Shown here piece after piece: positions 52,896 to 64,000 of a stretch of 64,000 nt of DNA. Where the stretch lies: positions 80,108,579-80,172,578 of the forward strand of contig OX393556.1 in assembly GCA_947650365.1 (NCBI GenBank). Direction: 5' to 3'. Within the stretch, counting starts at the first letter, position 1. The number at the start of each line of letters is the position of its first letter. Source of the stretch: Chamaelirium japonicum (Eukaryota; Streptophyta; Magnoliopsida; Liliales; Melanthiaceae). The translations under genes and the position numbers were made by a program. Under the pieces are notes generated by a model. The model did no database searches. It was not told the DNA's origin and saw only the letters and a list, made by a program, of their open reading frames with translations.

Positions 52896-55598
52896 ACATT
52901 CGTCCGAATGAATTAGAATGGATCGTACGAATGAATTAGAATGGATACATTCGTGCGAATGAATTTGAATGGATCGTATAAATGAATTAGAATTGATCGT
53001 GCGAATGAATTAGAATGGATCGTAGGAATGAATTAGAATGGATCGTGTGAATGAATTAGAATGGATCGTTCGAATGAATTAGAATGGATTGTGTGAATGA
53101 ATTAGAAAGGATCGTACGAATGAATTAGATTAGAATGGATCGTACGAAGGAATTAGAATGGATCGTATGAATGAATTAGAATGGATCGTATGAGTGAATT
53201 CGAATGGATCGTACGAATGAGTAAGAATGGATCGTGCAAATGAATTAGAATGGATCGTACGAATGAATTAGAATGGATCGTATGAATGAATTAGAATGGA
53301 TAGTACAAAGGATGGATACATTCATGCGAATGAATTAGAATGGATCGTACGAATGAATTAGAATGGATCGTATGAATGAATTAGATTGGATCGTATGAAT
53401 GAATTAGAATGGATCGTGCGAATGAATTTGAATGGATCGTACGAATGAATTAGAATGGATCGTACGAATGAAATAGAATGCATCGTATGAATGAACTAGA
53501 ATGGATCGTATGAATGAATTAGATTGGATCGTATTAGTGAATTAGAATGGATCGTGAGAAGGAATTAGAATGGATCGTACGAATAAATTAGAATGGATAC
53601 ATTCGTGCAAATGAATTAGAATGGATCGTGCGAATGAATTAGAATGGATCGTACGAATGAATTAGAATAGATTGTGCGAATGAATTAGAATGGATCGTAC
53701 GAATGAATTAGAATGGATACATTCGTGCGAATGAATTAGAATGGATCGTATGAATGAATTAGAATGGATCGTATGAATGAATTAGAATGGATCGTGCGAA
53801 TGAATTCGAATGGATCGTATGAATGAAATAGAATGGATCGTATGAATTAGAATGGATCATACAAATGAAATAGAATAGATCGTACGAATGAATTAGAATG
53901 GATACATTCGTGCGAATGAATTAGAATGGATCGTGCGAATGAATTAGAATGGATCATACGAATGAATTAGAATGGATCGTATGAATGAATTAGAGTGGAT
54001 ACATTCGTACGAATGAATTAGAATGGATCATACGAATGAATCGTACGAATGAATTAGAATGGATCGTGCGAATGAATTAGAATGGATCGTACGAATGAAT
54101 TAGAATGGATACATTCGTGCGAATGAATTAGAATGGATCATATGAATGAATTAGATTGGATCATATTAATGAATTAGAATAGATCGTGCGAATGAATTAG
54201 AATGGATCGTACGAATGAATTAGAATAGATACATTCGTGCGAATGAATTAGAGTGGATCATACAATTGAATAAGAATGGATCGTACGAATGAAGTAGAAT
54301 GGATTGTACGAATGAATTAGAATGGATCGTACGAATGAATTAGAATGGATACATTCGTGCGAATGTATTAGAATGGATCGTGCTAATGAATTAGAATTAA
54401 TCGTACGAATTAATTAGAATGGATACATTCGTGCGAATGAATTAGAATGGATCGTACGAATGAATTAGAATGGATCGTACGAATGAATTTGAATGGATAC
54501 ATTCGTGCAAAAGAATTAGAATGGATTGTATGAATGAATTAGAATGGATCGTGCGAATGAATTAGAATGGATCGTACGAATGAATTAGAATGGATCATAC
54601 GAATGAGTAAAAATGGATCGTATGAATGAATTAGATTGGATCGTATGAATGAATTAGAATGGATCATGCGAATGAATTAGATTGGATCATACGAATGAAT
54701 TAGAATGGATCGTACGAATGAATTAGAATGGATACATTCGTGCAAAAGAATTAGAATGGATTGTATGAATGAATTAGAATGGATCGTACGAAGGAATTAG
54801 AATGGATCGTACGAAGGAATTAGAATGGATCGTACGAATGAATTAGAATGGATCGTATGAATGAATTAGAATGGATCGTACGAATGAATTAGAATGGATC
54901 GTATGAATAAATTAGAATGGATCGTACAAAGGAATTAGAAGAGATCTTACGAATGAATTAGAATGGATCGTAATAATGTATCGTACGTATGAATTTGTAC
55001 GTATGAATGAATTAGAATGGATCGAATTAGAATGGATCGTACGAAGGAATTAGAATGGATCGTACGAATGAATTAGAGTGGATACATTCATGCGAATGAA
55101 TTAGAATGGATCGTACGAATGAGTAAGAATGGATTGTACGAATGAAATAGAATGGATCGTACGTATCAATTAGAATGGATACATTCATGGGAATGAATTA
55201 GAATGGATCATACGAAGGAATTAGAATGGATCGTACGAATGAATTAGAATGGATACATTCGTGCAAAAGAATTAGAATGGATTGTATGAATGAATTAGAA
55301 TGGATCGTACGAATGAGTAAGAATGGATTGTACGAATGAATTAGAATGGATCGTGCGAATGAATTAGAATGGATCGTGCGAATGAATTAGAATGGATCTG
55401 GATACATTCGTGCGAATGAATTAGAATGGATCGTACGAATGAATTAGAATGGATCGTACGAATGAATTAGAATGGATCTTGTGAAAGAATTAGAATGGAT
55501 TGTATGAATGAATTAGAATGGATCGTATGAATGAATTAGATTGGATCGTATTAATGAATTAGAATGGATCGTGCGAATGAATTAGAATGGATCGTACG
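52896..55598 (+). repeat. Long plus-oriented satellite block
   Basis: About 2.7 kb. The variant ATACATTCGTGCAAAAG starts its 28-bp form at 54495 and 54730, a spacing of 235 bp (28 + 9x23). The rare CGTACGTATGAATTTGTACGT variant is near 54980-55000. Confidence 0.96.
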
Positions 55599-57255
55599 GA
55601 TCCATTCTATTTCATTCGTATGATCCATTCTAATTCCTTCGTACGATCCATTCTTATTCATTCCCATGAATGTATCCATTCTAATTCATACGTACGATCC
55701 ATTCTAATTCATTTATACGATCCAATCTAATTCATTCATACAATCCAATCTAATTCTTTCTAATTCATTCATACAATCTATTCTAATTCATTCGTACGTT
55801 CCATTCTTATTCATTAGCACGATCCAGGCTAATTCATTCGTAGGATCAATTCTATTTCATTCGTACGATCCATTATTACGATCCATTCTAATTCATTCGT
55901 ACGATCCATTCTAATTCATTCGCACAATCTATTCTAATTCATTCGTACGATCCATTCTAATTTATTAGCACGATCAATTCTAATTCATTCATACAATCCA
56001 TTCTAATTCTTTTGCATGAATGTATCCATTCTAATTCATTCGTACGATCCATTCTAATTCATTCGCACGATCCATTCTAATTCATTCGCACGATCCATTC
56101 TAATTCATTCATATGATCCAATTTAATTCATTCATACGATCCATTCTAATTCATTCTCACAATCTATTCTAATTCATTCATACGATCCATTCTAATTCAT
56201 TCGTACGATCCATTCTAATTCATTCGCACGATCCATTCTAATGAATTAGATTGGATCATATGAATGAATTAGATTCGATCGTATTAATGAATTAGAATGG
56301 ATCGTACGAATGAATTAGAATGGATCGTACGAATGAATTTGAATGGATACATTCGTGCGAATGAATTAGAATGGATCGTACGAAGGAATTAGAATGGATC
56401 GTACGAATGAATTAGAATGGATATATTCGTGCAAATGAATTAGAATGGATCGTACGAATAAGTAAGAATGGATCGCACGAATGAAATAGAATGGATCGTA
56501 CGAATGAATTAGAATGGATAAATTCGTGCGAATGAATTATAATGGATCGTATGAATGAATTAGAATGGATCGTGCGAATGAATTAGAATAGATTATGCGA
56601 ATGAATTAGAATGGTTCGAATAAATTAGAATGGATCGTGCGAATGAATTAGAATAGATCGTACGAATGAATTAGAATGGAGCACGTACAATCTATTCTAT
56701 TTCATTCGTACGATCCATTCTTACTCATTAGCACGATCCATTCTAATTCATTCGTACAATCCATTCTAATTCATTCGCACGATCCATTCGAATTCACTCA
56801 GATGATCCATTCTAATTTATTCGTATGATCAATTCTAATTCATTTGTATATATTCTACTTCCTTCGCACGATCCATTCTAATTCATTCACACGATCCATT
56901 CTAATTCATTCGCACGATCCATTCTATTTCATTCGCATGATCCATTCTAATTCATTCGCATGATCCATTCTAATTCATACGTACGATCCATTCTATTTCA
57001 TTCGTACGATCCATTCTAATTCATTCGTACGATCCATTCTAATTCATTCGTACGATTCATTCTAATTCATTCGTACGATCCATTCTTATTCATTCCCATG
57101 AATGTATCCATTCTAATTCATACGTACGATCCATTCTAATTCATTTATACGAGCATAGATCGTATGAATGAATTAGAATGGATCGTACAAAGGAATTAGA
57201 ATGGATCGTACGAATGAATTAGAATGGATCGTATGAGTGAATTAGAATGGATCGT
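55599..57255. repeat. Satellite mosaic
   Basis: Minus to 56240, plus to 56682, minus to 57152 and plus to 57255. The switch near 57150 reads GAGCATAGATCGTATG, close to the short-loop fold-back at 888. Confidence 0.93.
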
Positions 57256-58131
57256 GTATCCATTCTAATTCGTTCGTACGATCCATTATAATTCATTCGC
57301 ACGATCCATTCTAATTCATTCATACGATCCATTCTAATTCATTTGCACGAATGTATCCATTCTAATTCATTCATACGATCCATTCTATTTCATAAGTACG
57401 ATCCATTCTAATTCATTCATACGATCCATTCTAATTCATTTGCACGATCCATTCTAATTCATTCATATGATCCTTTCTAATTCATTCGTACGATCCATTC
57501 TAATTCATTCATACGATCAATTCTAATTCATTCGTACGATCCATTCTTACTCATTCGTACGATCCATTCTAATTCATTCGCACGAATGTATCAACTCTAA
57601 TTCATTCGTACGATCCATTCTAATTCATTCGCACGATCCATTCTAATTCATTCATACGATCCAATCTAATTCCTTCTTACGATCCATTCTTACTCATTCG
57701 CACAGTCTATTCTAATTCATTCGTACGATCCATTCGAATTCACTCATACGATCCATTCTAATTCATTCACACGAATGTATCCATTCTAATTCATTCGTAC
57801 GATCCATTCTAATTCATTCGCACAATCCATTCTAATATATTAATACGATCCAATCTAATTTATTCATACGATCCATTCTAATTTATTCGCACGAATGTAT
57901 CCATTCTAATTCATTCGTACGATTCTAATTCGTTCATACAATCCATTCTAATTCTTTCACAAGTCATATGATCCATTCTAATTCATTCGTACGATCCATT
58001 CTAATTCCTTCGTACGATCCATTCTAATTCATTTGCACGATCCATTCTAATTCATTTATACGATCCAATCTAATTCATTCATACAATCTAATCTAATTCA
58101 TTCATACGATCCATTCTAATTCATTCGTACT
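57256..58131 (-). repeat. 23-bp satellite, minus-oriented block
   Basis: The second half (57650-58130) repeats the order of variants at 35090-35600, including the truncated unit CGTACGATTCTAATTC and the irregular CACAAGTCATATG (CACACGTCATACG at 35431). Confidence 0.95.
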
Positions 58132-59601
58132 ATGAATGAATTAGAATGGATCGTATTAATGAATTAGAATGGATCGTGCGAATGAATTAGAATGGATCGT
58201 ATGAATGAATTAGAATGGATCGTACGAAGGAATTAGAATGGATCGTGCGAATGAATTAGAATGGATCGTACGAATTAGAATGGATCGTACGAAGGAATTA
58301 GAATGGATCGTACGAATGAATTAGAATGGATAGTATGAATGAATTAGAATGGATCGTACGAAGGAATTAGAATGGATCGTACGAATGAATTAGAATGGAT
58401 CGTAACAATGGATCGTACATATGAATTTGTACATATGAATAAATTAGAATGGATCAAATTAGAATGGATCGTACGAAGGAATTAGAGTGGATACATTCGT
58501 ACGAAGGAATTAGAATGGATCGTACGAATGAATTAGAATGGATACATTCGTGCGAATGAATTCGAATGGATCGTACGAATGAATTAGAATAGATAAATTT
58601 GTGCGAATGAATTAGAATGGATTGTATGAATGAATTAGATTGGATCGTATAAATGAATTAGAATGGATCGTACGTATGAATTAGAATGGATACATTCATG
58701 GGAATGAATAAGAATGGATCGTACGTAGGAATTAGAATGGATCATACGAATGAAATAGAATGGATCGTACGAAGGAATTAGAATGGTTCGTACGAAGGAA
58801 TTAGAATGGATCGTACGAAGGAATTAGAATGGATCATACGAATAAAATAGAATGGATCGTACGAATGAATTAGAATGGATCGTGCGAATGAATTAGAATG
58901 GATTGTACGAATGAATTAGAATAGATTGTGCGAATGAATTAGAATGGATCGTACGAATGAATTAGAATGGATTGTACGAATGAATTAGAATGGATCGTAT
59001 GAATGAATTAGAATGGATCATGCGAATGAATTAGAATGGATCGTACGAATGAATTAGCATCGTATGAATGAATTAGAGTGGATACATTCGTACGAATGAA
59101 TTAGAATGCGTATGAATTAGAATAGATCGTACGAATGAATTAGAATGGATCGTACAAATGAATTAGAATGGATCGTACAAAGGAATTAGAATGGATCATA
59201 CGAATGAAATAAAATGGGTCGTACAAAGGAATTAGAATGGATCGTATGAATGAAATAGAATGGATCGTATGAATTAGAATGGATCGTACGAATGAATTAA
59301 AATGGATCGTACGAATGAATTAGAATGGATACATTCGTGCGAATGAATTAGAATGGATCATACGAATGAGTAAGAATTGATTGTACGAATGAATTAGAAT
59401 GGATCATATGAATGAATTAGAATGGATACATTCGTGCCAATAAATTAGAATGGATTGTACGAATGAATTAGAATAGATTGTGCGAATGAATTAGAATGGA
59501 TCGTACGAATGAATTAGAATGGATACATTCGTGCGAATGAATTAGAATGGATCATACGAATGAATTAGAATGGATCGTGCGAATGAATTAGAATGGATCG
59601 T
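58132..59601 (+). repeat. 23-bp satellite, plus-oriented block
   Basis: About 1.5 kb. It holds the rare variant as ACATATGAATTTGTACATATG near 58416-58436. It ends in the palindrome at 59589-59614. Confidence 0.95.
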
Positions 59602-59614
59602 ACGATCCATTCTA
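59589..59614. repeat. Perfect 26-bp palindrome at an orientation switch
   Basis: Two complementary 13-bp arms meet around CGTACG, with symmetry continuing outwards after one mismatch. Confidence 0.95.
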
Positions 59615-60335
59615 TTTCATTCGTATGATCCATTCTAATTCATTCGTACGATCAATTCTAATTCATTAGCACGATCCATTCTAATTCATTCGTACAATCC
59701 ATTCTATTTCATTCGTACGATCCATTCTTACTCATTCGTACGATCCATTCTAATTCATTCACACAAATGTATCCATTCTATTTCATTCGTACGATCTATT
59801 CTAATGCATTTGTACGATCCATTATAATTCACTAGCACGATCGTACGAATTAATTAGAATTGATCGTGCGAATGAATTAGAATGGATCGTGCGAATGAAT
59901 TAGAATGGATCGTACGAATGAATTAGAATGGATACATTCGTGCGAATGAATTAGAATGGATCATACGAATGAGTAAGAATGGATCGTACAAATGAAATAG
60001 AATGGATTGTACGAATGAATTAGAACGGATTGTATGAATGAAATAGAATGGATAGTAATCTAATACATTCATACGATCCATTCTAATTCATTCGCACAAT
60101 CTATTCTAATTCATTCGTACGATCCATTCTAATTCATTCGTACGATCCATTCTAATTCATTCGCACGAATGTATCCATTCTAATTCATTCGTACGATCCA
60201 TTCTAATTCATTCGCACAATCTATTCTAATTCATTCGTACGATCAATTCTAATTCATTAGCACGATCCATTCTAATTCATTCGTACGATCTATTCTAATT
60301 CATTCGTACGATCCATTCTAATTCACTAGCACGAT
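59602..60335. repeat. Satellite mosaic
   Basis: Minus to 59840, plus to 60057 and minus to 60335. Both minus pieces end in CACTAGCACGATCGTACGAA, so the junction itself was duplicated about 495 bp apart. Confidence 0.93.
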
Positions 60336-61530
60336 CGTACGAATGAAATAGAATGGATCGTACGAATGAATTAGAATGGATCATATGAATGAATTAGAAT
60401 AGATCGTGTGAATGAGTAAGAATGGATCGTACGAATGAAATAGAATGGATCGTACGAATAAATTAGAATGGATCGTGTGAAAGAATTAGAATGGATTGTA
60501 TGAATGAATTAGAATGGATCGTATGAATGAATTAGAATGGATCGTGCGAATGAATTAGAATGGATCGTACGATTGAATTAGAATGGATACATTCGAGCGA
60601 ATGAATTAGAATGGATCGTACGAATGAGTAAGAATGGATCGTACGAATGAAATAGAATGGATCATACGAATGAATTAGAATGGATCTTGCGAATAAAATA
60701 GAATGGATCGTATGAATGGATTGGATTGGATCGTATGAATGAATTAGATTGGATCGTATGAGTAAGAATGGATCGTACGAATGAAATAGAATGGATCGTA
60801 CGTATCAATTAGAATGGATATATTCATGGGAATGACATAGAATGGATCGTACGAAGGAATTAGAATGGATCATACGAATGAAATAGAATGGATCATACGA
60901 ATGAATTAGAATGGATCATATGAATGAATTAGAATGGATACATACGAATGAATTAGAATGGATCGTAGATCGTACGGAATGAATTAGAATGGATCGTATG
61001 AATGAATTAGAATGGATCGTGCAAATGAATTAGAATGGATCGTACGAATGAATTAGAATGGATCGTACGAATGAAATAGAATGGATTGTACGAATGAATT
61101 AGAATGGATCGTATGAATGAATTAGAATGGATCGTACGAATGAATTCATACATGTACGAATGAATTAGAATGGATACATTCGTGCAAATGAATTAGAATT
61201 AGAATGGATCGTGCGAATGAATTAGAATGGATCGTATGAATGAATTAGAATGGATTGTGCGAATGTATTAGAATGGATACATTCGTGCGAATGAATTAGA
61301 ATGGATCATACGAATGAATTAGAATGGATCGTATGAATGAATTAGATTGGATCGTATGAATGAATTAGAATGGATCGTGCGAATGAATTAGAATGGATCG
61401 TACGAATGAATTACAATGGATCGTATGAATGAATTAGAATGGATCGTACGAATGAATTAGAATGGATCATAAGAATAAAATAGAATGTATCGTATGAGTG
61501 AATTCGAAAGGATCGTGCGAATGAATTAGA
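60336..61530 (+). repeat. 23-bp satellite, plus-oriented block
   Basis: Contains the composite set at 60585-60665. From about 61035 it follows copy A of the long duplication. Confidence 0.95.
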
Positions 61531-64000
61531 TCATACGTTCCATTCTAATTCATTCGCATAATCTATTCTAATTCCTTCGTACGTACGATCCATTCTAATT
61601 CCTTCGTACGATCCATTCTAATTCATTCGCACGAATGTATCTATTACGAATGAATTAGAATGGATACATTCGTGCGAATGAATTAGAATGGATCATACGA
61701 ATGAGTAAGAATGGAACGTACGCATTCTAATTCATTCGTACGATCCATTCTAATTCATTCGCACGATCCATTCTAATTCAGTCATACGATCTATTCTAAT
61801 TCTTTCGCACGAATGTATCCATTCTAATTCATTCGCACGAATGTATCCATTCTAATTCATTCGTACGATCCATTCTAATTCCTTCGTATGATCCATTCTA
61901 ATTCCTTTGTACGATCCATTCTAATTCCTTTGTTCTAATTCATTTATACAATCCATTCTAATTCATTCGTACGATTCATTCTAATTCAGTCCATTCTAAT
62001 TCATTCGTACGATCTATTCTAATTCCTTCGTACGATCCATTCTAATTCGATCCATTCTAATTCATTCAAACGTAAAAATTCATACGCACGATCCATTCTA
62101 ATTCATTTGTACGATCCATTCTAATTCCTTCGTACGATCCATTCTAATTCATTCATACGATCCATTCTAATTCATTGTACGATCCATTCTAAATCCTTCG
62201 TACGATCCATTCTAATTCCTTCGTACGATCCATTCTAATTCATTCGCACGATCCATTCTAATTCCTTCGTACGATCCATTCTAATTCATTTGTACGATCT
62301 ATTCTATTTCATTCGCATGATCCATTATAATTCATTAATACGATCCAATCTAATTCATTTATATGATCCATTCTAATTCATTCATACAATCCATTCTAAT
62401 TCTTTCACACGATCCATTCTAATTCATTCGTACGATCCATTCTTTTTCATTCGTATGATCCATTCTAATTCATTAATACGATCCATTCTAATTCATTCGC
62501 ACGATCCATTCTAATTCATACGTACGATCCATTCTATTTCATTCGTACGATCTATTCTAATTCATTCATACGATCCATTATAATTCATTCATACGATCCA
62601 ATCTAATTCATTCATACGATCCATTCTAATTCATTTGCACGAATATATCCATTCTAATTCATTCGTACGATCCATTCTAATTCCTTCGTACGATCCATTC
62701 TAATTCCTTAGCACAATCCATGCTAATTCATTCGTACGATCCATTCTATTTCATTCGTACGATCCATTATTACGATCCATTCTAATTTATTCGTACGATC
62801 CATTCTAATTCATTTGCACAATCTATTCTAATTCATTCGTATGATCCATTCTAATTCATTAGCACGAATGTATCTATTCTAATTAATGAATTAGAATGGA
62901 TACATTCGTGCAAAAGAATTAGAATGGATTGTATGAATGAATTAGAATGGATCGTGCGAATGAATTAGAATGGATCGTACGAATGAATTAGAATGGATAC
63001 ATTCGTGCGAATGAATTAGAGTACGATCCATTCTTACTCATTCGTATGATCCATTCTAATTCATTCGTACGAATGTATCCACTCTAATTCATTCGTACGA
63101 TCCATTCTAATTCATTCGCACAATCCATTCTAATTCATTCGTATGATCCATTCTATTTCATTTGTACGATCCATTCTTACTCATTCGTACGATCCATTCA
63201 AATTCATTCGTACGATCCATTCTATTTCGTGTGAAAGAATTAGAATGGATCGTGTGAAAGAATTAGAATGGATTGTATGAATGAATTAGAATGGATCGTA
63301 TGAATGAATTAGAATGGATCGTGCGAATGAATTAGAATGGATCGTACGAATAAATTAGAATAGATTGTACGAATGAATTTGAATGGATCGTGTGAAAGAA
63401 TTAGAATGGATTGTATGAATGAATTAGTCTGAATGAATTAGAATGGATCGTGCTAATGAATTAGAATGGATCGTACGAATGAATTGGAATGGACATATTC
63501 GTGCAAACGAAGTAGAATGGATAGTATGAATGAATTAGAATGGATCGTACGAATGAATTAGAATGGATCGTACGAATGAATTAGAATGGATCATACGAAT
63601 GAGTAAGAATGGATCGTATGAATGAATTAGATTAGATCCTATGAATGAATTAGAATGGATCGTACGAATGAATTAGAATGGATCGTACGAAGGAATTAGA
63701 ATGGATCGTACGAATGAATTAGAATGGATACATTCGTGCGAATGAATTAGAATGGATCGTACGAATGAATTATAATGGATCGTGCGAATGAATTAGAATG
63801 GATCGTACGAATGAATTAGAATGGATCGTATGAATGAAATTAGAATGGATCGTACGAATGAATTAGAATAGATTGTGCGAATGAATTAGAATGGAACGTA
63901 CGATCTAATTCATTCGCACGATCCATTCGAATTCACTCATACGATCCATTCTAATTCATTCATACGATCCATTCTATTTCATTCGAATGATCCATTCTAA
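61035..64000. repeat. Long segmental duplication, copy B
   Basis: Colinear partner of 49700-52700. It probably continues past the end of the window. Within it the satellite is plus to 61530, minus to 61644, plus to 61724, minus to 62886, plus to 63024, minus to 63227, plus to 63902 and minus to 64000. The rare variant AAACGTAAAAATTCATACG is near 62068. Confidence 0.93.

Noticed and set aside
1-64000. Telomere or interstitial telomere repeat
   Set aside because: I saw no run of TTTAGGG, TTAGGG or their complements. The monomer is unrelated.

Overview
The window looks like plant nuclear heterochromatin. About 88 percent of it (1-9230 and 16879-64000) is one short satellite, and the rest is a single LTR retrotransposon (9231-16878). 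I recognise no host gene, tRNA, rRNA, telomere repeat or bacterial feature. The plant assignment rests on the retroelement: its gag zinc knuckle, protease and FAWSFADMPGIDP motif are those of the Tat group of plant Ty3/gypsy elements, and it carries an antisense extra ORF of a kind known from that group. The species cannot be named from this.

The satellite monomer is 23 bp: a steady core GAATGAATTAGAATGG followed by a variable ATCGTAC. A second, 28-bp form has five extra bases (ACATT) before CGTGCGAAT. The monomers do not all point one way. By eye the array changes orientation about 80 times, in blocks from about 23 bp to 4 kb. In this annotation '+' means GAATGAATTAGAATGG reads on the given strand and '-' means its complement does; '.' marks a mosaic of small blocks. 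Block edges are read by eye and are good to about 5-10 bp.

There is order above the monomer. The 28-bp form acts as a phase marker: in two stretches its spacing is exactly 28 plus a whole number of 23-bp units (327, 350 and 373 bp at 5850-7490; 97 and 120 bp at 42700-43450). A composite of the 28-bp form plus the GAGTAAG and GAAATAG core variants recurs many times in both orientations. Long stretches are duplicated far apart with their orientation switches preserved, most clearly 49.7-52.7 kb and 61.0-64.0 kb. Many orientation switches sit in the middle of perfect palindromes of 24 to 36 bp.

The retroelement lies on the minus strand, flanked by a perfect 5-bp target duplication (GTATC), with 1181-bp LTRs differing at about eight positions, so it landed recently in an array that already existed. 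Parts seen in element order are: 5' LTR (15698-16878), primer binding site, gag, protease, the N-terminal part of reverse transcriptase, a plus-strand extra ORF with its own TATA box, a 145-bp tandem repeat, polypurine tract and 3' LTR (9231-10411). It is a broken, non-autonomous copy. Each LTR also holds a GC-rich minisatellite with a 22-23-bp period.
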